Shown here in pieces: positions 13,641-26,140 of a stretch of DNA of 64,000 nt. The DNA lies in NCBI GenBank assembly GCA_013397845.1, contig VZTG01006051.1, positions 61,996-125,995 of the forward strand, in the 5' to 3' direction. The position numbers and the translations under genes were made by a program. Position 1 is the first letter of the stretch. Every line of letters begins with the position of its first letter. The notes under the pieces were generated by a model. That model did no database searches. It had not been told where the DNA came from and saw nothing but the letters and a program-made list of their open reading frames with translations. The stretch is from Melanocharis versteri. Its lineage: Eukaryota > Chordata > Aves > Passeriformes > Melanocharitidae.

Positions 13641-14602
13641 TGGTTGCGTGGTGCAGGGAAAGATGGACCGAGCAGCGAGGTGCAGGAGCTGGAGGTCGTC
13701 TTTTAAACCCAGAGGGTCTGCAGAGCTTCGTGGGGGTCAGTGCCTCTTTGACGCCCTTTGGGGAGAGGAGACGTGCTCAAGTAGCCTGGGGTTGGTTCAG
13801 GGAGTGCTAACCAGAGAAAGGAAGCTGGTTGAGAAGTGACTCATAGGATGAAATAGCACTGTCTTATTTCGCAGCTCGATTCTCTGGACAAACGCAGTTT
13901 CCCATCTGTTATTTGCAGAGAAGGAGATGAGTTTGGGGGTTGGTTCCTCTCACTCGCCAGCAAGCGAGCAAGTTGATTATTTTCTGGCAAGCATTAGCAG
14001 GATGATTACTGACGGCTCCGGTGGCTTCCCCTTCTGGGCAGGAGTGCCAAGGACTAGATTTTATTTATATTGAGATGTTTGAAGATAAAAGATGAGCATA
14101 AGGTGGCCTTTTTCACAAGTGACTCGGTGCCTCAGTGACCAATTCCCCTGTCAATTAAGTGCTGAAACACTCCTAATTGCACATTTTCTCTGGAGCCCTG
14201 GATTCTCCTCAAATTGTGCTTTAGATCTGGACCAGGAAGCTTCAGCCCACGCTGCCTGCATGTTTGCATCCGCCTCCTCTCCACCTGGATGCAGGCGTGA
14301 TTTCTGGTGATGTCCTGACACGCAGCCTGGCCCCGGGCACACAACGGCTCCTGCACCTTGGGCTGCTCGTGGTCCTCCCAAGGCACCTCAGGAGACTCCA
14401 TCTCCTCGTGTTATCCGTCCCCCTCAGCTCGGACTCTGGCTGATACACCACATCACAGCCTCTCACAGGATGCTTCGCAGGCTCCTCTTGGCATTTGCAC
14501 GTAGGCTGTGCACTGATCCAAACAACCAGGGCTGCTTTTCCTACCCTCCACGCATGAGCTCCATGGCAAACTGTCCCTGTGCTGCTGTGGGAGAACTCAG
14601 CA

Positions 14603-14742
14603 ACAGAATCATGGAATGGTTTGGGTTGGAAGGGACCTTCAAGATACCTCATTCCAACCCCCTGCCATGGGCAGGGACACCTTCCACTAGAGAAGATTTC
14701 TCAGGGCCCCATCCAACCTTTGCCTCAAACACTTCCAGAGAG
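14603..14742 (-). mobile_element. CR1 LINE 3' fragment
   Basis: AGAATCATGGAATGGTTTGG is followed by GTTGGAAGGGACC, CCATGGGCAGGGACACCTTC and CCATCCAACCTTTGCC, the standard CR1 3' end read on the opposite strand. About 140 bp, heavily 5'-truncated. Confidence 0.85.
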
Positions 14743-16580
14743 TTTAGTTCTGATATAAAACAAACCCAAAACTTTAGAAAAAGGTGTATACTGGTGTTTA
14801 TCATATGTTCCACCAGCCAGTCTGGAATGGTCTGAGAAACCTGATCCACCTGGTACCTTTTTTTTTCCCTGTGCATCAGCAGCTCCTTCAGGATTTGCTG
14901 AGCTTTCCCTGCTCTCCTGCAGCCATTCCCACCTCCTGTCTTCCCAGCAGTATCCCAGCTCCCCACAACTTGCTGTTCCCTCTGTTCTCTAGCCCAGGGC
15001 TGCCTTCTAGCACTGCTTCTTCCCTTGGATCAGGATGTTGTTTAATTGCAGAGTATGTGGCTTTGGCAGATTTCCGTGTGACAGTGTAAAACACGAGATG
15101 TGCCCCCCAGGGAGCTCCTCAGGAGTGGATGCGGGAGGCATGGATGGAAGGGACGTTTCGCTGACTGGCTGATTTTGTGAGACAACAGTTCTTCATGTGC
15201 AGGCAGAGCTGCTGAGCTGAAGACACTTAAGGACACTCTCAGGCAGGGCACCGGCAGCTCTCGGGAGAGGCCAGGCTGTTGCAGTGTTCCTCCAGGATAA
15301 GCCAGTAGCAGCCATGAATGAAACTTGTCTCCATCCAGTCAGTGATCCTGCTGTTGAGCCTCTCTATTAGCCTGATTAACACAGTACCTTCGTTACCCAG
15401 TTCCAGCTTGGGTTATTTTTATACTCATCCTGGTGCCTGCAAAAGGCAGAGAGAGCTATGACCATGGCCTTGGGGTGCGTCTGCTGGGGGTGGCTTCATC
15501 TGGGGGGGCTCTGGGAAGGGGCCCACTCAGGGCTCTTGGGACTGAAGAGCTGCTGCTGGAGGCGCCCTGTTGTGCTCTTCCCAAACATGGTTGGGGTTTT
15601 TTTTTCAGGATTTTCAGTTTTGTAGGGTATTAAATACACATGTTTTGGGCAACTCACAGGAAACTCACGTTCCTTTTCTGTTCTGAATTCCCACGAACTT
15701 GGCTTTTGGTTTTTCAGCTCATTGTACATCCTGTCTCATACCAAAGGATGGGTGTGGGTTGTATCTTCTGCTGAACAAAGCTCCTTTTCTCTGTTCTGTC
15801 CAAAATGGTCACCTTTGGGTAGGATTGATCATGCTGGACTCAAGATTACTTGGGAGCTGTTCTTCCCAGTCTAAAATAGTTGTTTAAAACAGGTCAGATG
15901 GACTGAGTCCAGTGGCCTCCTCTGACACAGAGGTGTGTAGGTCGATGGCTTTGGCTGCAATGAGGTCTAAATGGGTAGAGCTGGTGAGGAATTCCATCTC
16001 AAGTCTCCAAAGTTATAAATATGGTAATCTGAATATGTTCTTTCCTTTTTGGTTTTATTATTTTTCTGTAGTAGGATAGCATCCTGGGTGACCTCCAAAT
16101 GGTCCAAAATAACCAACCCTCAGCAAAGACAGAATTACTCTTTTTTATAATCCTAAATTTTGGCGTGAAAATATCTTGGAAATTCAATTACAATGTTTTG
16201 CTGCTTACAGTGCTCATTTTAAAGCTTCTGCCCACTGCAAGGGCTGAACTCTATACTTGAAATACTTTTAGAGCTGTATTGTCTTACCTCAGGGGAACAA
16301 AACAACCTGCACATAACCAGCACTCCCTCACTTCTCCTGGTAACAAATACTGGGGATGGGCTATTTTCACATAGTCTCCTAAAATAGGTGGTGTTAGAAT
16401 AACTGCAGAAGCCTTATAGACTCAAGCTGTGTCTATAATTTAAAATCCTTTTTAAACATGTGCTCTTCTTGGTGTTTTTCTACATGGTTTGGAAACCACA
16501 GTGCACAGGGATGGATCTTGGTCCCCCTTATGTACCTGCTCTGCAGAGGGTCACAATCTAGCCCACCATGCCTGTAATTC

Positions 16581-16605
16581 TGTATGTGTGTGTGTGTATA
16601 TATAT
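16581..16605. repeat. TG/TA microsatellite
   Basis: A short run of alternating TG dinucleotides passing into TA dinucleotides. No associated gene. Confidence 0.8.
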
Positions 16606-17164
16606 CAAATTTATAATTCTTATCGGTGTTTAAATCTGCACTGGGCAGAGCCAGCACGTGCTGCGGATATTCCTGCTGCAATTTTTTTAAAGAAAATGCT
16701 GATTGGAAAGTTTTCATTCCTAATGGGATTTGCAAATGGTCGGTGCTCACAGGACTGCGTTGAGGGGGGAGGCACATCTGGCAGCTGTGACCCAGCAAGC
16801 GCTGCCACTTGCTGACCTACCCATGCACTGGGGAATAATGAGATTTGGAAGGGGGTTTTGAGGAATATTCTGGGGTGTCAGAGGGGTCTGTGGTGGGAAA
16901 GGTAAGGCTGGTGGTCATGGGTGTGTTGGGCACTGCATGCAGGCTGGGGCAGGTCAGGTATCAGATACAAACATTCCAAATGTCCGTACAGATGGGATGG
17001 TTCCAGCTATCAAAGCTTGTGAGATCAGAACAGGCATAAAATACCCTATAGATGAAAGGCCTGCAAGCTTTACCTCCCTGAGTCTTCTGCTGAGCCCAAC
17101 AGCATGTGTATAATTTGCTTTAATGGTTAGAAACATCTGCTGTTAAAAGTGATGCTTAATATAT

Positions 17165-17400
17165 TTGGCTTCCACTTCCAGTCATTAGTTCTTTTTATGC
17201 CTTTTTCTGCCTAATTAACAACCTTTTAGTACCTGATATTGTTTCCACTGAATGTGCTGCTATATCGTAATCAAGTCACTTCTTAATCTTCTCTTTGATA
17301 AACGAAAAAGATCAACCTCTTCAATTCTCTCATTTCAGACATTTTCTGCTTCCCTGGAATCACTCTTACAGATCCGGTCTGTATCTCCCGCAGTGTTTTA
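17165..17400 (-). mobile_element. Ancient CR1/L3-like LINE relic, 3' part
   Basis: The + strand text resembles the reverse complement of an old amniote CR1/L3 LINE near the end of its second ORF: a segment like ATCAAGTCACTTCTTAATC, then a GATAAACGAAAAAGATCAACC-type block and a CTCATTTCAGACATTTTC-type block. It is strongly diverged, so the call relies on remembered consensus texture. It lies in the same orientation and correct order as the reverse-transcriptase relic at 17725-18240. Confidence 0.45.
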
Positions 17401-17589
17401 CTAATCTCCTTAAAATGTCGGTGTGGAGCCGTTGAGGGCTCTGGAAGGAGTCCCTTGGTGCTGGAAAAGGAGGCTGAGCCACCTCCTCACTCCTACTTCC
17501 AGCTCCAGGCTTCCTGCATGGAGTGAGCACAGGTTTGCCAGGCGGTAGAGACTCATCTTCATCGATATTTAAGATATGGGAGCCTGGAA

Positions 17590-17642
17590 CGAGATCATCT
17601 TTAAGGTACCTTCCCAACCAAAACCATTCTGATTCTGTGGTT
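17590..17642 (+). mobile_element. Short CR1 3' end (+ strand)
   Basis: ATCTTTAAGGTACCTTCCCA followed by ACCAAAACCATTCTGATTCTG is the sense-strand CR1 terminus with one to two degraded terminal repeats. It lies between two pieces of an older, oppositely oriented LINE relic, suggesting a later insertion. The 5' border is not clear and may extend to about 17410. Confidence 0.6.
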
Positions 17643-17724
17643 TTACCAAAATCCACTGTCTGTGAGTGGCACTGCCCATAGTGAGATGATGATACCTCAG
17701 AAGTGGTGAATTCTCGTTGCCCTC

Positions 17725-18240
17725 AGCTCAGCCAGGTAACCAGTCTGAAATCCATTTAGCATATTCACTATTCATATTCTATAGTGCTTTTTATTTTTGT
17801 CAGCATGTCATACATTACTAGGTCAAAACACCTTTTGGACATCAAGGATATTGCTTCTGTGCATTACTAATATCAGATGTGCAGAGAATAAAATCAGGTT
17901 TGCTTTGCCATGACTTATTTTTCCTAAAACCATGTTGATGGGCGTATTTGTGTGTCCTTCAGTTCTCTGCACTGTCTTTCTGCCTTGGACAGATGTCTGG
18001 CTCCCTGTCCCCTTCAGGCCATACCTTTGCCTTCTTCAAGCAGAAGACTCTTCCAGCCTCCTAAAATTTCCCCTTAAAAATGAACATCAGCAATGCAGCA
18101 GTTTTCTTAGTTCTCTTAGAGCTCTTGGATGCAAAATTATTCAGTTCTGCCAAATTTAAATATCTTCTGGTGCTGGTAGATGTTGTTGAATGTTCTTCTC
18201 AATTGCTAATAAGATGGAAACTCTTCATCCTCATATCCTG
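17725..18240 (-). mobile_element. Ancient CR1/L3-like LINE relic, reverse-transcriptase part
   Basis: On the minus strand, 17940 down to about 17908 translates as HQHGFRKNKSW, matching the QHGF(x)K(x)(x)S motif of CR1-type reverse transcriptases. Flanking + strand text (ACTAGGTCAAAACACCTTTT, and further on GAGCTCTTGGATGCAAAATT) also resembles the antisense of this LINE class. Stops and indels interrupt the frame. It is an inactive fossil; exact ends are uncertain. Confidence 0.5.
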
Positions 18241-21200
18241 CTTGTTCCCAAATGTTCCAGGACAATGATTACAGCATGTCCATCATATCTGTCTCATTAG
18301 CAGCTCCCCCATCCCCACCTGGTGATGGACCCCCATCCTTTCTAGGAAGAGTCTGGGTGTAAATCTTTGCTAATCCAACCCCTGAAACTTTTCATTTGGT
18401 GAAAAACTGGGCAAACAGGACACAGAAATAGGTGGAACAGGATTATTTCATTGACTTTCATCACTGTCCTCTAAATGCTTCTCTTCTAGCTTGCAGACTC
18501 ATCATGAAAGGGGAAAATGCCCATGAAACAGTAGAGAGAAATAGGGGAAAAGAATATGAAAAGAATTATTTCTTCTACTATTTCTTTATTACCCAGGCTT
18601 TTCCCTTCTCCTTTCTCCTCCTCGGGGGAAGGATCTTTGGCAAGACAACTCAGCTCTTCCTCTTTGCTATCTTCCCTGCAGCATCCTTTAAGTTCTCTTT
18701 GATCTGTGTAACCCACACAACGTGTCATTGGTTGCATCAGTGGAGGCCGGCCAGGCAATTTGTGATAATCCCAATTCAATTTACATTTCAAATGCTTGCT
18801 CTGGGAGCTCATGCCCCACTGGATTTCCTGCAGCTTTCTCCTGCTCCCCAGGACAGATGTTCCTCAGCAGTTCCTCACCAAGTCACCAAGGGCAATTGGA
18901 TGCTCCTATCCCATCTAAAACACTGCCTGGCTTTTTCCTATCTGGGTTGTAGGTTCATTGTGAAAAGTGAGAAAGCTACAATGATGCCATTGTTCTTCAG
19001 TCTTGAGCTCAGAGAGGTCCTGGTGGGTTTGCCCATGAGCCATACACAGCTCCTGTGGCCACGGGACCTGGGCACAGTGCCTCCCAGTGCCCAGGTTTTC
19101 CTGGAGGAGCCTTGGCCAAGGGCAAAGTGGGGACTGTGTGTGGCACAGGGAGGGAGTGGATCTCCTCTTTCCCCAGTTTCCACCTCACAAAGGGTCTTAA
19201 AGTGCCAGTAAGGAGATTATGTGGAGAGGGAAGATTTGAATTTCTTGCATCCTGGGAACAAGAACCTGAATAGAAAGGATTGGTTCTCCCTTAATTTGAG
19301 CTGATGGGAATGGTGGGCAAAGCTGATGGGATTTTGGTAGACACTGTCTTGAAATAGAACAGTTGGAAGAAATTCCAGGGGGTGTGAAAGCAAAAATAAC
19401 GCGAGAAATTCTGTGTGTCAGAAGAGAGACGGCAAGACCCTAAGAAATTATAAAAACTAAAGTACTATTTTCAGAACTGAATATAATGTGGCTCCTTTGG
19501 AACAGCTTGGAGAAACGACAATGTAGCGCAAAATTGCTGGGGAAAATTGAGGCTGTTTTCCCTCGGCTCCAAGTGAAGGACTCGAGCGGAGGCTGGTGTA
19601 GAGAGTGGCGTGGGAGCTCAGCAAGTACAGGGAAGTCTGGGAAAAGCACAGAGCTGACGTACAGCCAGGCTCGTAAGGTGATGGGGAGAGTTTTGCTGGA
19701 GGCAGTGCCAAGCCTTAGCACCTGGCAGGTTCTGGGCAGAGAGGGGAAGGGGCACATTGGGGAGGGGAGGGGTTGTTCATCCTCCCCCCCTTGAATTTGA
19801 ACCCATCTTTCCTAGCTGATCTGAATTTCCCCTGGTTTTGAAAGTTTATTATTTGAAGGCTGGCCTTTATGAGAACCCTTCTGGGGAGGGAACTTGTGAG
19901 GAGGGGTTTAGGGCTTGTCTGCCTCACCTCTCAAGGATTTGCCATCATGTCCTATCATGAGACCTATGACAATACCCAACTGCATCTCTGCAGGCAGCTC
20001 CTGTGAGCAGAAAAAGGTTGAAATGTGCCTGTTGTGTGGTTGGAGTGTAGGGGGAGAAACCCTGTGGCCAGATTATGAATCACCCATGCCTCCAACTGTA
20101 GGACCAAAAGGCCAAGCCAGCCTGGAGCTGTGGCACTGGGCAAGGTGATTAATGTCTCTGCAGCGGGGATTAAGCTGAGCCTTAGAGGTGATCCATAGCA
20201 CCAGAATGAAGAGATGGCTTCCAGAATGAAAGGCAGGAAAATCCACCCCTCGTGCAGTGGGTGTGGGCCTGTGGGATGTGCAGGGGCCAGGAGCTGTCGG
20301 GTGCTGCCCCTTCCAGGCTCTGTGTCTGCTTGTCCTGGTGCTGCTCCGGTTTTTGGGAATGTTCTGGTCCTTTTTGCCACCTTAGTTGCTTGTCTTGGAG
20401 AAGTCTTTTGCAAGCAGACCTGGCTGTCCTGCTGACTGTGCTGTATGTTAATACTTGTGGAGCTGCTGAGCATCCTGGTGATTCCTCATATGGAAAGGCA
20501 CTACAGCCTCTTTAATTAACTTAATTTAGACATTAGTGTGTCACAGGGAACATCTCTCGTGGGGAAAGTCTTTCGTTTATCACCACTTAGCCAGGGAACT
20601 GTTTTATTTTTCATTTGCATGCAAAAGTTCATTGTGGTGAAAGTGAAAATTAACCCTTTGCCCCCCAGCCTGCACTTTGCCTTCCTGGAAGTGCAGATGC
20701 ATTGTGCAAGGAGCAGCACTCTTTGTGCTCCCTTACAGCATTCCAGAGCCAAATTTTGAGGTGGAATATCACAACCACTACACTGATTCCAGAAAATCCA
20801 TCTCTGCTAGCCCCAGGGAAGCATTGAGCATGGCACAGTGGTGTTTCCTCGTTTGGCCTTGGCTATTCTCTGTGCTATCTCTGGTCACCAAGCAGGAGGG
20901 AAAAAATGGGCTTTGGGGAGGTGGTGGAGCTGTGAGCCCGCGGAAAGGCCCCTCTTCCCCCAGGAGAGGCAGAGCCTCATGGCAAGCAGTCACTTCACAG
21001 CAGAAGCCTTGGAAGCAGACCAAGGCTAATTAAAGCTGGCGTTCACGCCGGCGTGCTGTGCCGTGGGTACCTGTGACAGATGGGGGCTGCTCGCCCTGAC
21101 TGTGAGGTACTGCTAGTGAAGAACATGGTACCAAAATGTTTTTCAGGGCCTGATGGCTGGTTCCTATGGCTATGTGGGGTCTGTCTGGGGGGAGGTAGGG

Positions 21201-21272
21201 TGTGCTGGGGCTGCCTGCAGGCAGCTGTACCTGCCCATCACTCACTGCCTGTGTCCTCTGCTTGTCTCACAG

Positions 21273-22103
21273 GTGAAGGAATGGCTGTGCTTGAACTGCC
21301 AGATGCAGCGGGCGCTGGGGATGGACATGACCACCGCCCCTCGCTCCAAGAGCCAGCAGCAGCTGCACTCCCCTTCGCCGTCCCCCTCCCAGTCCCCAGC
21401 CAAGCACCCGCCACCCCCGGCTGCAGATAAGACCCCACCAGCCCCCCGCCCCCTGCCACAAGAGCAACCCAAACCTCAGCCCACAACGCCGCAGAGGGAA
21501 CCGCACGGCCAAGGACAGCCAAAACCTCAGGAGGCGGCCAGGTCCTCCCCACAGCATCAGGCCAGGTCCTCCCCGCAGCATCAGGCCAGGTCCTCCCCGC
21601 AGCATCAGCAAGCCAAGCCTTCCCCCTCCGAGCAGAGAAAGACGCCGGGAGATGTGGGGGCAAAGCCTGTTGCCCCGGCCCCTGGGGCTGGAGCACCAGA
21701 GCAGCCCCAGGAGGGGCTCACAGGGAAGCTCTTCGGCTTCGGGGCATCCCTCCTGACCCAGGCCAGCACGCTCATGTCTGTCCAGCCAGAGGCCCCTGCT
21801 CCGAGCCAGCCGTCTCCTGGCAAAGTGCCTCCAAAAATTGTCTTCAGCGATGCCAGCAAAGAGGCTGGTCCCAAAGCCCCAGGGGCACAGGGCCGGGCTG
21901 GTGCCGCACCGGCGGCGAAGCCGGGCAAACCGGAGCAGGGTGTCAAGCCAAAGGAAGTGCCGAAAGCAAGGGTCTCGTGCCCCCTCTGCAAGGCGGAGAT
22001 CAACGTGGGCTCCAGTGAGCCCCCCAACTACAACACCTGCACAACCTGCCGGCAGCAAGTCTGCAACATGTGTGGCTTCAACCCCACGCCTCACCTCGTG
22101 GAG
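21273..22103 (+). CDS. BSN: Bassoon exon 3: end of zinc finger 1, linker, start of zinc finger 2
   Basis: 277 codons, phase 0 at both ends, bounded by ctcacag at the 5' side and GAG/gtaagg at the 3' side. It opens with VKEWLCLNCQ, the last Cys-x2-Cys pair of the first Piccolo/Bassoon-type zinc finger (Cys codons 21288 and 21297). A Pro/Gln/Ser-rich linker follows, with a triplicated octapeptide at 21537-21608. The next landmark is EGLTGKLFGFGASLLTQAST, a segment conserved between Bassoon and mammals. The second finger begins at CPLCKAEINVGSS and continues through CTTCRQQVCNMCGFNPTPHL to the splice site. In mammals these double zinc fingers bind PRA1 and, together with Piccolo, restrain the ubiquitin ligase Siah1. 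The open frame runs on into both introns, so the borders come from splice signals and family knowledge. Confidence 0.96.
21537..21608 (+). repeat. BSN: Coding tandem repeat, 3 x 24 bp (ARSSPQHQ)
   Basis: Three consecutive 24-bp units, each encoding ARSSPQHQ; copies 2 and 3 are identical and copy 1 differs at one synonymous-type base (CCA against CCG). The unit keeps the Bassoon frame, so copy-number change would add or remove eight residues in the linker between the two zinc fingers. Confidence 0.95.
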
Positions 22104-25100
22104 GTAAGGGGGCTGGCGGGGGTGGGCATCTTCTGATCCAAGGGCGCGTGCTCTCTCCTTGCTTAAAATGGAGAAAAGATGGGGTGCTTGCTTTCAAAGG
22201 TCTGTAAAAAAGCCTTTAAGAAACTGCTGAAGCCAAGTTCCTCCCGGGGCAAGCTGCAAGGCTGGAGTCCATAGTCCTCCACCTCTTGGCAAAGACACGG
22301 ATTTCATGTGTGTGCACTGATTTCATTCTGGTTTCATGCAAGGAGCAGAGCAAGGCATGGCTGTTGTTAAGGGCACTCCCAGCAGTGCCCACTGCTCCCC
22401 AAAGGTGTCCAAGGGTGAGGTCATGCAAGTGCCAGTCACCAACTAGCATCCTCCTCCTTGTTGCTGTGGATGGAGGCCTTGGCCAGACTGGAAATGAGGC
22501 TAATGAGGGATATTCTGCAGCTCCTGCATTCTGGAATGGTGAGGCTGCAAGGAAAATGACACAGGGGGAGAAAGCGTCCGGGCCTCAGCAAGAGGAGCCT
22601 GAGTGCAGGACAATGGAATGGGCTGAGCATTGGGTGGATGTGGAGATGCCCAGTGTTATTCGGATGTGAATTGGGTGTGCATTCTGCAGCCTGCTGAGAT
22701 GGAGTGCAAGGAGAGGTGAAGGGAGGCTGAGATGGTATGAAATCCATCCAATCTTACCTGTTACAGTTGAGAATGTCTCTGAATTGTTGTGATGGCCACC
22801 CAGGTCATCTTCCCAAGCACCAAAAAAGCACCTTAGCCAATTCTAGCCACTGGTGCCTGAAGAGGAGAGTGGTGCAACTGGTTCAGCTGGAGCATCCTCC
22901 TACCCCTTCCACCTTGGAAGCTAGGGAGGAACATCTTCCAGGCCCTTCATCCCCTCCTGTACAAGTGATTTGAGACCCTGACCAGAGGAGGCCCTGGGCT
23001 TGCTCCTGGAAGTGCTGCATCTCGCAGCCAGTTAAGACACAGAATTGGTAACATCAGCACATGGAGAAGTAAATGGGAACTTGAAATGACCAGAAGTAGG
23101 ACTGCTAATCTTGGCTCTGTTCCACGGCAGATAATTGCATTTTATGTCCCTAGCTCCTCCCTGCAGTTTCAATTACACCCAGTAATTTTCTGTTCTTCCT
23201 GAAGCTGCTGCTGCTGCCGCTGCTCATGGTCACGTTGGCGGTGGAGGAGATGCTCTCCCCGAGTGCCTGTGGAGGTGCAGACCCCCCAGATGGCCATCTC
23301 CATGTACACAATGCTGTTTTCAGTGCCAGTGCTCTGCTCCTGCTGTAGCTCCCACTACTGCATCCTCCCTGCCCCGAGGGCTTGAGTGAGGAAAGCTGTC
23401 CAAGTGTTTGTTCTTTGGGTAGGGCTGAACCCCGTGTTGGCTTGCCCCTGGGCAGCAATGTGTTCCCAGGCTTCAGAAAGCTCATGGATTGGTGAAAAGG
23501 CTTTAATGCGCTTGCTGGCACCCGGCTGCTAATTAATTAATTAGAGAATTAATTTGGTGTTGGGTTGTAGCCAGTAATGTGGTGATCTCTGCATGTACCA
23601 GGGAAAGGTGAGCTCTCCTCAGTGCCTGTCTCCGGGGTCACTAGCTGACACCTGGGATTAAATTTCAGATTTTGAAGGTTGGACTCTGCCTGGGTTCCCT
23701 CAGCTCTTGAGCAAATGCCCTCAGACACTCTTGGCAAACTCACCCTGGCATGTGTTCTCCTCTTAGTGTTTCTTGCTGCAGCTCATCCCTGCGATATCTA
23801 GGAGCCTTCGCATAGAGTGAAGATCCACTGCAAGGTCTTACCCAGGTGTTGTGCTGTCATGGGTTTTGTTTCCCTTTACACAGAACCTTTGTCCAGCTCA
23901 GTGTGGTTGGGTTGGTTTATGGGATTTATTTTTATAGGAGTTGAGGAAGACATGCGACACTTGTACTGTGAATGGTTTTAACAAAAACTTTTTGAGGAAA
24001 GGAAAACATCGCAAGGTCTGTTAACGCGGTTGGGCTTTAGGTTTGCTTGATCTTCTGGGAAAATTGCTCCGTGGTCTGATCTCTTTTTGCCTGCAGCTCA
24101 CATGGGCTTGTCCCAAGCCCTGAGATTCATGCAAATACCAGAACTCACTCTTTGAAGTAGTGAGGCTTGATCCATTAATTGCTTGATGAATTAGGACCTT
24201 GGCTATAAACTGCCCTTGGAAGTTGTGTGAAAACTAATGAGGGATTTGATCCTCAGTCTGGTAAGTGCAGAGGAGCACGAACTGTGGGTGAAATTGGCAG
24301 CACCCTCTGTATACACCCCTGGAGCCTGGGCAAGGCTTCACCCTGGCCCCAAAAAGCATCAGTCACAGGCTGGGAGAGGGCATGACCCACAGTGGCCTGG
24401 TTTTTGGAGGAAGGATGGAATTTTGCAGGAAAATGGTGCTAAAACCATGCGTTTCCTGCGTTTTAGTTGTATTGTCACTTCTAGAAAGCAGGGAAGGCTG
24501 TTGCCCCTATTTGCAACCCCCTAGAACTTCTGATTTCCTTGGAAAGATGTGTTATTATACCCATGATATTTTCATTCCCATCCCACTCCTGATCTAAAGA
24601 TGGAGTCGGAGGCTCTGTGTCCCTGCCGTCCCCTCCCACCCTCTGCAGCTGCCTGGGGAGGTATCCAAGGAGCTGCCTCCTCCCCAGCACTCTGTTCAGC
24701 CAAGTGCACTCAAACCTACCAAAAGAGAAGAAAATACTAAAAGTGCTGGTTTTCTGTGGACTCACTGGCTGAGCTGCATAGGTGCTGAGCCACCCAGAGA
24801 AAAGGGTAACTTGTGCTTCCCTCATTGTCCTTGCACCACTACAGACTGATGCTTATGCAGGTGAAGGATGCTCCAAGAGTATCCCGTTCATCACAATCTG
24901 GGTAGTGCCTCTGAGCCCAGAGTTTCCACAAGATCTGCCAGCAAGGCTGGCTTTCCTCTGGCCTTGGGTCTTGGTGGGCATGATCAGAAGGTGCTGGTGA
25001 GGACTGGAAGCCTAGGGCATGTAAAGAATTTAGGGACAAGGGTGGCATTTTGGCAGTACATCCCAGGAGAAGTGTGTGGACTGTGGTGACCCATGGCTCT

Positions 25101-25960
25101 GGAAGCTGTGGGTGACCAGCAGAGGAAGCCCAAAAGCATGCTTGACTTCCACTTCCTCTGCTTGCTTACATATTACCCAGCTTTAAATAAGTTGTTTATG
25201 TGAAATACCAGGACTACAGGTGCCTGGAGCTTCCTCCCACCTCATCACACCTCCTCCAGGAGCTGGATCCTGGGAGCAGTACTATGAGATGTTCTCAAGC
25301 CAGAGCTGACACTTTGGGACTCTCCCAAATTCCCTACAGCCTCAGCCCGATGCCATGCTGGAAGGGAAGAGGTTTCTGTTGCAGGAAGACCAAATGCTGG
25401 GTCATTTCGCTGGGGACTTAGGAAATCTCTCCTGTTTATGGCAGAGTCTGCTGAGGGAACAAGTGATCTGGCAAGAGCTGGCTTGCAGCGTGATTGTCCT
25501 GTGCTTGCATGATGTTCTCCCAGTAACCCTGGTTGACCCCAATTGACTCCGGGGGTTTTGTATTAAGGAACAAATGAACTATGCATGTTCTGTTACTAAA
25601 TAAACATGGCAGGATGCCCCTTTGCCTAATTAACCAGCCTGAAACAGGAGCGGTGACAAGTTTCATTGCAGAACACTGCTGATTCCCAGATGCCAGGCTG
25701 TGACCTCCAGTGGGCACCTGACCCTCAGGAGGGTCTTCTTACTGATTTGTGGTACTCGCCATACCCCATCCAGATCCTAAAACTGCTTTTTTTCCCCTTG
25801 ATTTCCCCATCCATTGTAAAAAACTTCTTTTTAAAAACACTTGTGTTGTCATGGGTGGTGCTACTATGTTGCCCTGTCTGGTCTCACCAGTTAATGCTGT
25901 TGGGTTCCTCATCACATGTATTGTATGCATATATAATATAGTATATGCCTATCACGTGAT

Positions 25961-26140
25961 GGTGAGACACAGGAACAGGTTTCCCAGAGAAGCTGTGGGC
26001 TTCCCATCTCTGGAAGTGCTCAAGGCCAGGTTGGATGGGGTTTTGAGTAACCTGGTCCAGTGGATGGTGTCCCTGCCCACGGTAGGCGGGTGGCATGAGA
26101 TGAGCTTTACGGTCTCTTCAAATCCAAACCATTCTGTGGT
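25961..26140 (+). mobile_element. CR1 LINE 3' fragment (+ strand)
   Basis: GGTTTCCCAGAGAAGCTGTG, CTGGAAGTGCTCAAGGCCAG, GTTGGATGGGG and TAACCTGGTCCAGTGGATGG are the usual sense-strand CR1 blocks. It ends in TCCAAACCATTCTGTGGTTA without clean terminal repeats. A dead, 5'-truncated copy. Confidence 0.88.

Larger units (their letters stand above)
1..21272 (+). other. BSN: BSN intron 2, 3' part (non-coding)
   Basis: This stretch precedes the first recognisable Bassoon exon and ends in a canonical acceptor (tctcacag, AG at 21271-21272). I searched it for the missing first half of zinc finger 1 (a CPIC...CGFNP-type segment) and found none, so the first coding exon must lie upstream of the window. 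It holds CR1 copies, an old LINE relic at 17.2-18.2 kb, a TG/TA microsatellite and two CpG-rich islands, listed separately. The remaining sequence is ordinary AT-rich to mixed intron, with only short or composition-driven open frames on both strands. The gene is the intron's owner by inference from exon order. Confidence 0.8.

Noticed and set aside
12785..13810. 341-codon + strand ORF as a protein gene
   Set aside because: Lies in a CpG island, has an equally open opposite strand, no recognisable domain and no splice-consistent link to BSN in its frame. Kept as a regulatory candidate only.
18432..19211. 259-codon + strand ORF in intron 2
   Set aside because: No domain, odd hydrophobic and aromatic runs from T-rich DNA, and adjacent to an old LINE relic.
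22104..22136. Continuation of the exon 3 frame past the donor
   Set aside because: The GTAAGG donor and the exact match of the next exon to the finger sequence show this is intron.
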